Shown: positions 26,901 through 39,100 of the stretch, piece after piece
Layout: every line of letters starts with the position of its first letter
How positions within the stretch are numbered: position 1 is the stretch's first letter
NCBI GenBank assembly: GCA_023079485.1
Contig: CM041090.1
Coordinates: forward strand, 32,576,874-32,640,873
Direction: 5' to 3'
Length of the DNA: 64,000 nucleotides
DNA from: Archilochus colubris
Lineage: Eukaryota; Chordata; Aves; Apodiformes; Trochilidae
Notes under the pieces: generated by a model
Database searches by the model: none
The model's input: only the letters and a program-made list of their open reading frames with translations
Told to the model about the DNA's origin: nothing
Position numbers and translations under genes: made by a program

Positions 26901-28087
26901 TTTTGGTCATACCAAATTTGTTGAAGAACAAAATCAAAAGCTAGTGATATAAAACCTCAACTAGATGGAAGAGCAAGGTATATCTCCAGTCTGAAAATAG
27001 GCACCCACCTGTTAATTCTTTGCTGCTTAAAAGGGTAGTGAGGATTCAGAAAGAGAACCTGGGAATACCCATGTTTTCTGCTGGCTAGGTGAGTCTGGTT
27101 GTCTGACTATGATTCAGACTTAGTTCTACTTACTTTAAAACATCTTCCTTCTTAGGCATTATGTCCTGCTGGTAGTTTTGTCCAGGGAGCACAACCTCAA
27201 GTCTCATAGGTTAACCTTGTTAAGTGCCTTTTTGTTGAGGTACGAAGGGATGTATCTACGTGTTTCTGTAGGACAGTCTTCCAGAGAGAAATGCTGCCTC
27301 AGTTTTGGGAGTTATATCTTGATATCTTTGTCCTGAATCACTAGAAAATCAGAGGTAACTGTGTGGCCTCTAGAATTTGATCTTTCAGCTTCAAGTTACA
27401 GCTTAACATCTGTATGTGAGTGCTCCTTGGTAAGCGTGTGCCTTATCCTACCATCTCCCAATAGAGCTCATATTCTATTTAAGTTCTCCTTGAAGAGGTA
27501 TTTCTAATATTCCTTTTTAGCTTATAATGGATCTCTGGGCTCTGGAGAATAACTTTTTGATCTGCTGACTTTAGAAGCTGGAATACATCATCTCATTTTG
27601 GAGTTTTCATCCAGGAGGCCATACACCTGATTAAACTGGTTTATAATGTATGTTGCAAAACATTAAGTGCAACATTAATGCTGTTGCGTATGTATGCTTA
27701 GGTGTATCCTGGAGTTAAATTTGCCTTGGAAATGGCTCACCTGATATGATTCACTATGTAGCTAGTTATGATTTTTCCCTACTGACAGGTCTAGTTTCTG
27801 TCTGTGTAGCTCCTTGCACACTAAGGATTTGCTGCTCTTTAGACCTCATCCTCAATGGTTTAATGCTCTGGTGCAATTTCCTTTCATGTGAAGCTTGTCC
27901 TCTTCCTCAAAGAAGTTTTATTTCTTATTGCTGGCCCAATTTTCTCTGACTAAAAATACTGGAAAAGTATACATTAAAATTAGAATTCGAGTCCCAAATC
28001 ACAGCTACATCTCAGGTCTGAAATACTGTTGAGTATCTACAGCTTTCTAATTACAGACTCTGAACTTAATAAATAGGGGGCTTAAAA

Positions 28088-28140
28088 AACCAAACCAAAC
28101 CAAATGGAAAAAAATAACCAACCAACCAACCAAAAACAGA
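28088..28140. repeat. A/C-rich tract with (CCAA)n core
   Basis: A-rich stretch with a short tetranucleotide core ccaaccaaccaaccaa near 28118-28134, flanked by caaaccaaac words. It is a simple repeat in WDR20 intron 1, about 0.9 kb before exon 2. Confidence 0.75.
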
Positions 28141-29036
28141 AAATACCAAACAAATGAACTTGATGTATGATCTTGCATATTAAATGTGTAGGGTTTTATC
28201 TCGATGATGAAAGATTAGGTTGTCTGTTCTGAAGTGATCTTGGGATAAACTTAGGGTTACACAACTGAGAGCATTTAAAGTTGTTTTTCTGTTCTTGATT
28301 CTTCTGACATTTTAGTACTAGAGATTAAGTTGTTTATGTGAAAGTTCTCAGTTTTGTTGGCACTTATTTTGTCTGAGCTGTATTTGAATTCTGTATTTGG
28401 TGTCAGAAGCACAATTACTTTGTACCTTAATGTCTTAAAATTTATTTAATCATCACAGTATCAGTGTCTTGAGCAAGTGTTCTAGGAAATGCTCACCTGG
28501 GGTCTAGTTGATATTTTTTTAATTATTGAGGCCAACGTAATGTATTTACCTGTTACAAAAGCATAAACTTGCAGTACAAGAATCAAGTGCTTGACAATAT
28601 GGGGTTTTTAATCCAAACTTGTTTTTTCTCAATCTGGAGAAGGCTGCTACTAGTAAAGTAGAAGATATTTTGTCTCTGTGATGGAATGCCTCTTCTGGCA
28701 GGAGAAGCCTTGTGGGAATAGGTTGATCTTGAGACCTCAGTGGAGCCTTTGTGTTACTGAATAGTTGTCACTGGTTTGTCCCTGGATGTAGTTGCAGGGG
28801 CTAGTGTAGGTTTAGTGTTTAGCAAAAAGAAAATAAAACCCAAAACAAAGTATTGCGTTATATGAGAAGATAAACCTATTGACAACATCTGGGGTGTCTG
28901 ATAAATAAAAAGATGTCTTTTAAAGCAGCATTTTGTGACTTCAGAAATTGTTGCTTAGTGTAAACATTTGCAAATAGAACTGGTTATCTGCACACATGTT
29001 GATAAACTTTCTTAATTCTGTTTGCTCTCTTTGCAG

Positions 29037-29219
29037 GCCGCGGACTTGAGTAAACCCATAGACAAAAGGATATACAAAGGAACACAACCTACATGCCATG
29101 ACTTCAATCACTTAACAGCCACAGCAGAAAGCGTGTCTCTTCTAGTGGGCTTCTCAGCAGGCCAGGTCCAACTTATAGATCCTATTAAAAAAGAAACTAG
29201 CAAATTGTTTAATGAGGAA
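29037..29219 (+). CDS. WDR20: WDR20 exon 2 (61 codons)
   Basis: Internal coding exon, phase 0 at both ends. The acceptor is tctttgcag and the donor gtaagt. It encodes AADLSKPIDKRIYKGTQPT through IDPIKKETSKLFNEE, residues 84-144 of the protein. This is part of the propeller, with a WD-like strand pattern (SVSLLVGFSAGQVQLIDP) where 'QLID' stands at the WD-dipeptide position. The sequence is essentially that of the vertebrate protein. Splicing onto exon 3 gives NEE-RLIDKSRVTC, again as in known orthologues. Confidence 0.95.
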
Positions 29220-31812
29220 GTAAGTAGAAATCCTAACGTTTCTCATGTGGTGTATTTGTGATATTAAAGATCCTAGATTGCTGAAGTTCTGCAGGTGGCT
29301 CTGTTTGCCTGAATAGCTTATTGTTCAGTCACTACTTTGTTTTACAGCTGTTTCACTGGCTTGGAATATCTCCACAAAAATGTTTCTCATGGAGGCATTT
29401 TGGGGGTTTAAGATGGAAAAATTAAGACTTTCTAATTTGGATAATACTGTAGCTTGTGTTAGTGACAGCAAACTGATGGAAAGAGCATCTACAAGTCTAA
29501 AGATTGCTGCATATGCTGTGCAGTGAGTTACTAAGGCTTCTGGTTCTGAATGAAGAATATTTAAGTCCCTATTTAATTACTATGTTATGCAAAAAATATT
29601 AAATAAAGTAAAAATACCAATTTTATGGTTACAGCAGAAACTACCTGTATCAAGGATTCCTAAAGGCTTGCTTGGGGAAGACTAGGCTATCTACTGAGTG
29701 CTGCATAGAAAAAGCTGAAGGTTTGAGGTGTTGGTATGTGTTCTTGAAAGAAACTCAATCTGTTTTTGCTGCTGCTGCACAAGGAGTGATAGAGGGAGGA
29801 CTATGGAAGGGACTGGTGACAAGTTATAGGACTCTAATAGTGTAATAGTACTGGCATTCTTAGAAGAGTGAGTGTCTGGATACCAACAAGGAGAGAGATC
29901 TGGTAACTGGGACAACTTCTGAGAGCATTTTCTGTAGAGAATAAGTTATGGGAATGTGGGTGGTTTGGGGGAATGATTGGTTTTTCGGGAGTGCCTTTTT
30001 GCTCCTTTTTGTGTTTTAATTGAGTTGCAGGTGAATGGGAGGAAAGGATAGCAAAGATCTTTGCAGGTTTCCTTTTTTTTGGCCTTTTTGCTTTGGATAT
30101 TTCAAATCTGCATAAATGCTTTGCAGAGGAAGTTAAGCCTTGCTCAGCTTTCAAACTGGGCAAGCATATATTTCCTGCCTCAGATGTTGCCTTGCTCTGT
30201 GTTTGTACAAAGAAGATTGAAGTATTGTTCTCAGTTGAGGTGCTTTATAATTAGAACTAATTCCTCCTTAGCTTTCTAGGAGTAGCTACATGTAGAGCAG
30301 AACAGGGGCATTTTTCTTCTTACTTAGCCTTTTCCCACCTGCTTTGCTTCTCTGCTTGTGCTGAGTGGGAAACATTGCTGGAGAATCTCCTGATGGCATA
30401 TAGAGTATGCTGGTAGAAAGTTCTCTATAAGTAGTTAAAATGTTCATTCTAGCATTGTCCTAACAGCCCTCCTGCACTCCTGTCCCCCAAAAAACCCACA
30501 GCCCTCACCACACTGAAAAAACCCAAACTGTGGTAGTCTGGATGTGATCAAGTTACTTGAGTAAGTACAGCTCTGATTTAATCTTGCATGGTAATACTGT
30601 AAGAATTATAAATGGCAGTAGAAATACTCTAAACAGCTAGTGTTTCCTATCACAGGACAGTTCCTACTTTCTCAGCTGAACTAGAATTGCTTTGAGAAAA
30701 CCTTCTACTGAAATATTTACATAAAGTGCATGCTTACATGCCTTGATGTTCATTAACTAGTAGCTCCAGTGTAAAGCTTCATTGCAGGCTGAATAGTTCT
30801 TGTGGTAGTCCACAAATGATGGAAGCACTGAAGCCACTTTCTATTAGACAGTATTGTCTTTTCTTTGCCAGTAAACAACATTCATTCACTGTGGGAATAC
30901 ATCCTTTGGCAGGTTGGTGGAAGTTAAATGAGATCTGTTTTCTACAGAGCTGACAAGGATTTGCTCAGTGCCACCAAAACTAATTGTGCAGTAGGATAGA
31001 GTTAAAGGACAGATTCTTTTATCCTACAGTGATCTAATCTGCAGTTACAACCAATTGTAAAACCTTTTATATATTTCTAATCTGTCAATTACAGTATTTA
31101 AATTTGCCATGAATCTGTTTGGAAGTTTTGGCTACAACATCTAAAATACATTTTATAGAAACATCAGTGAGCATTTAGGTTTGAGCCAATTTGTTTGCTT
31201 TTGAATATATTTAGAGTTTAGATAGTGTTTGAGTATAAACATGTCTTCATATGCAGAAGTTGATCTAAATGAGTGTTTATTCATTACTGCTTTTACAGAT
31301 TTAGCACTAGTGCTAGAGGTTGCAGAATTAACCACCTGTCCTCTTAGTAATTTGGTGACTCAGTCCAACAGAGCTCTGGACTACCTATCACCTGCCATAA
31401 AGCAATCAGGAGAGCACTTAATCATATGTGATTTGTGAAATAACCTGGTGTGACCCAGAAAGTCTTGCTTAACTTTAAATACAATAGCCTCAATGCAGTC
31501 TTAACTCCTTACTTATTTTCTTTAAAATGCTATTGATGTTGAAGGCAATAGGGATTTGAAAGGCTATGTTTGTGGCTGCCTTCCTAAATCAGTCTGTATC
31601 AACAGTGGTATTCCTTGTAGCTGTGTCAGAATTAAATTGGTGGTATCTGCTTATTCCCCAAACCAAGCAAGTTTACCTCATAGATTCAGTTGGTTCCAGG
31701 TGACAGTTGGTATTCTCAAGTTAGATACTCAAATTGTGTTCCTTTCATATTTAATAAATATTCTTTTTTCAATTTAAAATAAAGCCTTAAGCTGCATTTT
31801 TTTCATTAATAA

Positions 31813-32605
31813 ACCAGCACTGTAAGCAAAATTAATTTCAGTGCACTTATTATTTAAACCACACAGCATTCCCTCCATTTTAATTGTACAATTACTCATC
31901 TGTGAACAGTTTAATACCAACCAACAACTGAAGAATAAAGTGAGCAGCAGATGAATACAACTGCATGTTTGGATGGACAGAGTAGTTAGGGTTTTAAACA
32001 AAAATCTAAAGGTGCCCTCTCCTTGCAGCTTTGCGGTGAGATATCATAGAATCACAGAATGGTTTGGGTTGGAATGGACCTTCAAGATCATCAGGTTCCA
32101 ATCCCCCTACCATGGGCAGGGACACCTCCCACAAGACCAGATTGCTGCAGGCTCTGTTCAGCCTGCACCTGAACATTTCCAGGGAAGGGGCATCCACAAC
32201 TTCTCTGGGCAACCTGTTCAGTGTCTCACCACCCTCAACTGCAGAATTTCTTCCTAGTATCTAATCTAAATCTACCCTCTTCCAGTTTAAAACCATTCCC
32301 CCTTGTCCTGTCACTCCATGCCCTTAGTAGAAAGTCTTTCCCCAGCTTTCCTGGAGGTCTCCTCGAGTACTGGGAGGCTGCTTTAAGTCTCTGGAGCCTT
32401 CTCTCCTCCAGGCTGAAGAGCCACAGCTCTCTCAGCCTGCCTTCAATGGAGAGGTGCTCCATCCCTGTGATCATCTTTGTGGTCCTGCAACAGCTTTATG
32501 TCCTTATGTAGAAGAGGGGCCTTAGAACTGGACACAGTACTCCAGGTGGGGTCTCATGAGAGTGGAGTAGGGGAGGAGAATCACCTCCCTTGATCTGCTG
32601 GCCAC
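31813..32605. repeat. Duplicated block, copy A (WDR20 intron 2)
   Basis: This block is shared with the MOK locus. Bases 31813-31885 match 54243-54315, and 31890-32605 match 55157-55862 in the same orientation. In a 110-bp stretch before the CR1 end I count about three differences, so identity is around 97%. The shared part includes about 155 bp of non-CR1 flank, so this is not just two copies of the same retroposon family. Copy A has a 10-base segment near 31907-31916 that copy B lacks. The two MOK pieces are adjacent here but lie 840 bp apart in MOK, with two MOK exons between them. Confidence 0.85.
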
Positions 32606-32735
32606 ACTTCTTTTGATGCAGCCTAGGATACAATTGGCTTATGGACTGCAGGTACACATTGCTGGCCCATATTGAGCTTTTCATTAACCAGCATCCCCAA
32701 ATCCTTTTTTTCAGAGCTGTTCTCAGTCCCTGTGA
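32045..32735 (-). mobile_element. CR1 LINE, 5'-truncated
   Basis: CR1 non-LTR retroposon in minus orientation. On the + strand it opens with catagaatcacagaatgg, the reverse complement of the CR1 3' terminus. The - strand carries remnants of the end of the reverse-transcriptase frame (LPREVVDAPSLEMFRCRLNR at about 32140-32215), then 'cttttgatgcagcctagga' and 'attgagcttttcattaacca' words typical of CR1. It is about 690 bp, with no intact protein. Beyond about 32735 the match fades. The element is non-autonomous and dead. Confidence 0.9.
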
Positions 32736-34829
32736 AGTTCCTTCACTTTATTGTTTAACCAAGCTCCTTATCCCAGCTGCTTCACTGATAAGTTTGATAT
32801 TTCATTCAGACCATTTTTGTAACGCAGCTCTCAGTAATACTGACTTCAGGTCTTCTGTTATGCTACAGAAGTGTGTGAGCATGATTTAAAGTCATTTAAA
32901 GTTTTAAAACTCCAGAAAGTCATAACTTTGGAGGTTTTTATCTTCCTGCTGATTTCAAAGCTATGCTGGCTGAGAAGATGATAAATTGTAGTAACTTGGA
33001 ACATACTAGGTTAAAGCCTCTCTGTATCTTGTCTCTGAGGCAATCTGTTCTCAGTGCAGATTGCAATCTTCTGTTACGTTCGTAGCCTCCTTGAGGTAAA
33101 TCAGTTTTGCAGGATTTCTGTACAGGGTGTAGCCCCATGTGATCATGGACTTAAAATGCTGTTTCTAGTATAAGAGTTGAGCAACTGCTCTTTTAAGTAG
33201 AGGTGGTGTGTCAGGCTCAGCTGCTCTAGAGAGGAAAGCAAAAAAACTCAATTTGTTGCCATTAGAGAGGTAAATTCCTGGTGAGAAGACTTGCCTATAG
33301 CGTGTCAGCTAGGCTGATGTCCCCTGTCCACATTTCCTAGTGTGTTCCTGGTAACTCTGTCTAGTGTTGCTGTTATCATCACTACTGAGTTATGAATGAT
33401 CTATATCAATGAACACATGACAACTATTTAAAACATAACAGAAGCCAAGAATGTTATTTTAAAGCTACTGCATTTGAGGAAAAGTTCCCAGATTGTATTA
33501 CATCTCTCAGCTCTCAACTACAAAAGGATTAATTCAGCAAACAAGAAGTGACAGCAGAGAGGGGCTTCCTGGTTTTACATTGAGGTTTACAGCAGCAAAA
33601 GTATAATCTAAAATGACCACTTGCTATTTTCCAGTGGTAGTTAAAGGCTTGAAATTAATAACTATGACGATATTATACATTCATATAGTTTACTGGGATT
33701 TTTGTTGGTTGTGGGGTTTTTTTGTTTATAAACAGCATAGCAAGCTTTTGAGGTGTTTTTTTACTTTGTTGTTTATTAATGCTTTTTAAACTTAAGCTGG
33801 TATTTCCTTCGATGCTTTGCATTTGCATTCTTGCCTTTTGTGTAGCTCTTCTTTCAGCCACTAATTAATCTGTGCTAAATACAAATTAGAATATGCATGT
33901 AAATAGTAACTTGTCTCCAAGTTGCAGTTGAGCAATGTCATGGGCAACTTGGTATGAGTTTTAGGAAGTCCACCACAACTATATTAGCAAACTCAAGGAG
34001 TCAAACTTTAATCTTTCATTTCTTCCAGCATTGAAGGCATTAAATCAGGAATGCTTGTTTAATGTGTGTGTTCATTCTTTTGTAATGACAGACATTAAAA
34101 TGTTTTTCTTTAAAGGAAACTTCTTCATCAGGTAGTAACTGAGAGTCTTGGCTAATGAATGAGAAGTAATTGGAGGGTGGGGATTCCAAGGTGAAGAGTA
34201 TGTGATGCCTTCTAACTTCACTGAACCTCAAGCATTTAACTACTAACTTTCCTGACACATTATAACAGGGTCAGTGAGTATGTAGCTTTTGCTCCCTGAA
34301 TGAGTAGAAGCTGCTAGAGACTCCTAAAGGCTGTTGTTTTGGGGTTGTTTTTTTCAGAAGATGGATTTTATTTGTGATTTGTGATAAAACCAGGGTCTAA
34401 ATTTACTGGCTTTGATTTGTAACCTGTTTGCTGTGTGGTACAGATGAGTAACTCCTTTTTTTCCCTTTAGCTCATTCTGTGTTTTCTTGATTGTTTCCTT
34501 TTCATGCTCTTCAAGCTACACAGCAAAAAATAAACTTCAGAACACTACCTTTAGATTCATAACAACAGGTTGGCTTGATTGAAGTATGTTCTTTGTGGAA
34601 TGTGACCGGACCATAATAACCACCTTTGGTTGCACTTTGTCTAAAAATAATTTCCTCTTTACTGCCTGATAAGTTTTTGCAAATATAGTAACATAGCTCC
34701 TTTCTAGACAATTGAGTTCACTTTCGTTAAGTATTCCTCACTGTCACGCCCAGAAGCTCACAATTACACTTAACGATTAAAACTTTAATTTTCAGACTTT
34801 CTGATGTGTATCTTCTTTGTTTTTCACAG

Positions 34830-36125
34830 AGACTAATAGACAAGTCCAGAGTAACCTGTGTAAAATGGGTACCAGGTTCGGAAAGCCTTTTCCTAGTAGC
34901 TCATTCCAGTGGCAATATGTACTTGTATAACGTGGAGCACACTTGTGGTACCACAGCCCCGCACTACCAGCTACTTAAACAAGGAGAAAGTTTTGCAGTT
35001 CACACTTGCAAGAGTAAATCCACAAGAAACCCTCTGCTTAAATGGACAGTAGGGGAGGGTGCCCTGAATGAATTTGCCTTTTCCCCAGACGGGAAGTTCT
35101 TGGCTTGTGTGAGCCAGGATGGTTTTCTTCGCGTGTTTAACTTTGATTCTGTGGAATTGCATGGTACAATGAAAAGCTACTTTGGAGGACTGCTGTGTGT
35201 GTGTTGGAGTCCTGATGGGAAATACATAGTGACAGGTGGAGAGGATGACTTGGTAACAGTTTGGTCTTTCGTGGACTGTCGAGTAATAGCGAGAGGCCAC
35301 GGACATAAATCGTGGGTCAGTGTTGTTGCGTTTGATCCATATACCACTAGTGTAGAAGAGAGTGACCCGATGGAATTTAGTGGAAGTGATGAGGATTTTC
35401 AAGACCTTCATTTTGGCCGAGATCGAGCAAATAGTACACAATCTAGGCTATCCAAAAGGAACTCTACAGACAGTCGTCCAGTAAGCGTTACGTATAGATT
35501 TGGTTCGGTAGGCCAGGACACGCAGCTCTGTTTGTGGGATCTTACAGAAGATATCCTCTTCCCCCACCAACCTCTCTCAAGAGCAAGGACACATACAAAT
35601 GTCATGAATGCCACAAGTCCACCTGCTGGAAGTGGTGGAACTAACCCGGGAAGTAATGGAAACAGTATCACAACACCTGGAAACTCTGTACCCCCTCCTC
35701 TTCCACGGTCAAACAGCCTTCCGCACTCTGCAGTCTCAAATGCTGGCAGTAAAAGCAGTGTCATGGATGGTGCCATTGCTTCTGGTGTTAGTAAATTTGC
35801 AACCTTATCGCTACATGATCGGAAGGAAAGACACCATGAAAAAGATCACAAGAGAAATCATAGCATGGGACATATATCTAGCAAGAGCAGTGACAAACTG
35901 AACCTAGTTACTAAAACCAAAACGGACCCAGCTAAAACTTTGGGAACACCTCTCTGTCCCCGAATGGAAGATGTTCCCTTGTTAGAGCCTCTTATCTGTA
36001 AAAAGATAGCACATGAAAGACTGACTGTGTTAATTTTTCTTGAAGACTGTATAGTCACTGCTTGTCAGGAGGGATTTATTTGCACATGGGCAAGGCCTGG
36101 TAAAGTGGTAAGTTTTAATCCTTAA
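34830..36125 (+). CDS. WDR20: WDR20 exon 3 with read-through stop
   Basis: Main exon, starting at acceptor tttttcacag with RLIDKSRVTCVKW. It encodes residues 145-570 when spliced (exon end 36107, donor gtaagt, phase 0), or to residue 575 when the donor is read through (VVSFNP then TAA at 36123-36125). WD-type blades are visible at about residues 152-180, 225-248 (FAFSPDGKFLACVSQDGFL), 267-291 (CWSPDGKYIVTGGEDDLVTVW), 303-315 with 366-382 (LCLWDLTE), and 541-566 (IVTACQEGFICTW). A Ser/Pro/Asn-rich, probably disordered linker at about 396-525 interrupts the last blade. An acidic patch (SGSDEDFQD) sits near 328. Compared with the human protein as I remember it, the linker carries a short extra Gly/Thr/Asn stretch (SGGTNPG). 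The read-through end equals the known shorter isoform. Confidence 0.96.
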   Translation, partial: RLIDKSRVTCVKWVPGSESLFLVAHSSGNMYLYNVEHTCGTTAPHYQLLKQGESFAVHTCKSKSTRNPLLKWTVGEGALNEFAFSPDGKFLACVSQDGFLRVFNFDSVELHGTMKSYFGGLLCVCWSPDGKYIVTGGEDDLVTVWSFVDCRVIARGHGHKSWVSVVAFDPYTTSVEESDPMEFSGSDEDFQDLHFGRDRANSTQSRLSKRNSTDSRPVSVTYRFGSVGQDTQLCLWDLTEDILFPHQPLSRARTHTNVMNATSPPAGSGGTNPGSNGNSITTPGNSVPPPLPRSNSLPHSAVSNAGSKSSVMDGAIASGVSKFATLSLHDRKERHHEKDHKRNHSMGHISSKSSDKLNLVTKTKTDPAKTLGTPLCPRMEDVPLLEPLICKKIAHERLTVLIFLEDCIVTACQEGFICTWARPGKVVSFNP

Positions 36126-39100
36126 TGCTGCATCAAAGAACTAGAACTCTGAATAGGTAGTTTTCTTGAACTATAAATGAATGTTGAATATAAAATTTCT
36201 TTATGCTTAATGTAAAAAAGAAATCCTCAGAGCCATACTTTTGGATACTGCATGCCATATTTCTGAATGATTTGAAGTGTCTTGGATACAATTATTAAGT
36301 ATAGTTGCCTTCCAGCAGAAGAAATAAATACTGTGCATCTAAACTATTGGTCAGTGTTCCTATACTTAAACATAACCACAATATGGTGAAAGCTGTTTAT
36401 GTAAAATTAAAGTAAAACCTGTCAATCACTAAAATAATTATAAACCTTTTCATGTTTTCTACAAAATACAGCATTCCCAGTGAGAGTAGCTTATGAAAAG
36501 CTGCTGCTGCTTTTAAGGCTAATGAGAAGTGTGAGCCTCTGAAAAAAGTAAAACCAAAGTGTTTTGTTCCTCCATACTTTTCTGTGGTGGCCTGCCATTA
36601 ATGTGAAACCACTTCTTACTAAAATGTCAGCCATTTTCTGCACAGATTTGTGAGCCCTTTACTGACTGTGGCTTATGCTCTTGAAATTGTGAATCAGTAT
36701 TATCAAGAAACTCTAATTTTTTATTTATGTGTATTAAGTTAGGGAGAATTGTGCAAGCTTTCTTTGAGTAATTTCAGTGTTAGTTTTACTGTCAGTTTTG
36801 TTGGGCAATGTGATCATTGACAAGCTCGTGCTTTTTGATGGCACCTGTTCTATCAGTCGAGCCTTCATTAACACCTATTACTAGTTTTAACTCTTGTTCT
36901 TAATGCACCTGAACACAGATAAAACTTATTCTTCTGTGCAATATATAGTAAGCTAAATTTTGAATGATGCTAGATGTGGTAATTATTTTATTTTAAAGTA
37001 CTTCGTGCTACAATAGCTTTATCTGCCAGCAACATTTTAAAGAAATACAGCTATGACTACATTACCATAGTTGATCTTAGGGAAAAAAACCTGAAAAATT
37101 CTGAGAGTATATGTAGGTTATCACCTGAATAAGAATAAATAATCTGGTAATACCTTAATATTACCATGTTGGGCAACCTAAATGAAAATCCGATGTTCGT
37201 TAGGTTTTAACAATTGGGTTAACAAATCTGACTTCTGAAGTGGAGATGCTATATGTATTTATATACCACATCTTCATTGCTATAAACTTTTAAGTAAAAC
37301 TCACTAATTTTTCTTAAACTGTTTGTGTAATATAAATTTCATTGAGATGTTATCAAATTTGTCACAACATAAGTACGTGTAGAGAACTATGTCTGCTCTG
37401 CATCTTAATGCATATTTAAAGGTTGAATCTAAAATTAAAAATTGCAAACCCTTCTGGGGAGAAGAGAGGGTGGGTGTTACCTAGGAGTATTTTTTGCCAG
37501 AAAAACCACAGATCCAGCATTAATTTAAAAAACAAAATAAAACGGAGCCCCCCAAACCACCACTTCCCGAAACACTAAACTATTTAAAATGTTTATCCTA
37601 AATTGAAATACTACAGCAGTTATCACTTCTGTGACTCAGTGGAATTCTTATGTCTTATGAATTATACGTGTACAGCAGTGCCTCAGATTTCTATTGTGAC
37701 CTGTATTTTTGTTTTTTGTTCTAAAACTCCTTTGCGTACTACAAAACACTACACTGTTAAATTTCACTTCAGTGGCTGAGGTGTGTTTTGTTAGACTGGG
37801 TATAACTTAAGTATTTTTTGTGTATCAACTTTGATTTGGAATACGACATTTCAAATATTTCAGAGATAAAGTATGCAGTACCAAAAAATCAGGATTTATG
37901 TATTGGCCAATATGGAAAACTTTAATTACAGGTAAGTAATTTTCATGCTGAAGTTATCACTTTCGAAATTAATATATTGCACACTGATGTAAATGCCATA
38001 TTGTTTAGGAAGTATTTACTTAGAAATTTTCAAATTAATTTCTTTTTCTGATTTCACTTGCATTTTTAGTGAGCTCACTCTGCTGGTAAAAACTAAATTT
38101 TGGTGGCATGTTTACAGGGCTTTGATAGGAAAATACTTGTGCCAGAAGGACGTTATGAGCATCCTTTTTGTGTATAGGAAAGCACTTAATTTTATTTAAT
38201 GAAAACTGTCAAAGTATAAAACACTCATGGTAATGTCTTTCTTACTGGGTTATATACCATTCATTTCTGTTTCACCAGCTGTTTTATCCTAGGCCATCCC
38301 ATTACTCTGGGGTTTAAAGCTGCTATTTCTAGTCTTCCTTTCTGAAATATGGGTCCCCAAGTGATCTTAAAATTCCATCACATTTTTGCCTGCCAGCTCT
38401 AGACTTAAAGCCCCTTGTTGCCTGAAAAGGCTTTCATTAAATTCATCCCATTGCCAGCCTAACGACAGAATTGGATGGAAAACTGAAGCAGTCTTGCAGT
38501 GTTTAATGTCATTTCCTTTGAGCCAGTCCTACACCTCCTTCTCAGATTTATTAACCATTAAAACACGTGCTGGATAATTGGACAGTATATGACAAGTTCT
38601 CTAATTTTTCTGGTTGGGCTGGCCCTCTCATATTGAAAGAAAAATAAAATAAAGAAACCCAGAAATGTCTCTTAATCCATGATCCTCATGATAACTGATA
38701 GGCTGTTCAATGCTTACAGTGTCATGACAGTTTGTTCATAAACTTTCCAAATTACTGCTTCAGTGTATCCATAATCATACCTTGAGCTTCCTCACTGGAT
38801 ATACCATTATTGCATTGCACTTTCAGAACTGTTGTAATAACTCCCAATCAGAATGAGGTCAAGTGAATGGCAAAATTTAGTAAGAAGCAAGGTGGATAAG
38901 GCTCAGGATTCATTAGATTAAATCTTTTTATCAGCCTGTTTCTAAGGAAGAAGGTTGAGGGTGGTGAATAAAATAACTTCCCTGAACAAGTGCACAAAAT
39001 TTCTTCTCACCATGGTGACAGCTCTCTCCTTTCCCCACCCTGCCTTGCCCAGGCCCTGATGGGAAACCTGAATGGGACTATAGAACTGTTGTATTAATCA

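Larger units (their letters stand above)
2969..29036 (+). other. WDR20: WDR20 intron 1 (26 kb)
   Basis: Very long first intron, running from the donor gtaccg at 2969 to the acceptor tttgcag at 29036. After the CpG island fades at about 3.3 kb it is AT-rich and mostly unique. It holds two decayed CR1 scraps (about 18155 and 23860), short tandem duplications (6971-7040 and 9492-9553) and A/C- or T/G-rich tracts. I find no convincing internal coding exon; all open frames are below about 120 codons and resemble chance. Intronic enhancers are plausible but not visible by eye. Confidence 0.8.
29220..34829 (+). other. WDR20: WDR20 intron 2 (5.6 kb)
   Basis: Runs from the donor gtaagt at 29220 to the acceptor ttttcacag at 34829. 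It is AT-rich, with one CR1 element and its duplicated flank at 31813-32735. The rest is unique sequence with no exon or RNA gene that I can support. An A/C-rich tract lies near 30486-30531. Confidence 0.85.

Noticed and set aside
31973..32511. Open frames across the CR1 element and its flank
   Set aside because: They are fragments read through a dead retroposon on either strand. Only the - strand piece at about 32140-32215 is a remnant of the real CR1 protein, and it is broken.
34971..36058. Open frames antisense to WDR20 exon 3
   Set aside because: They are mirror frames of a strongly conserved coding exon; the sense strand explains the region completely.
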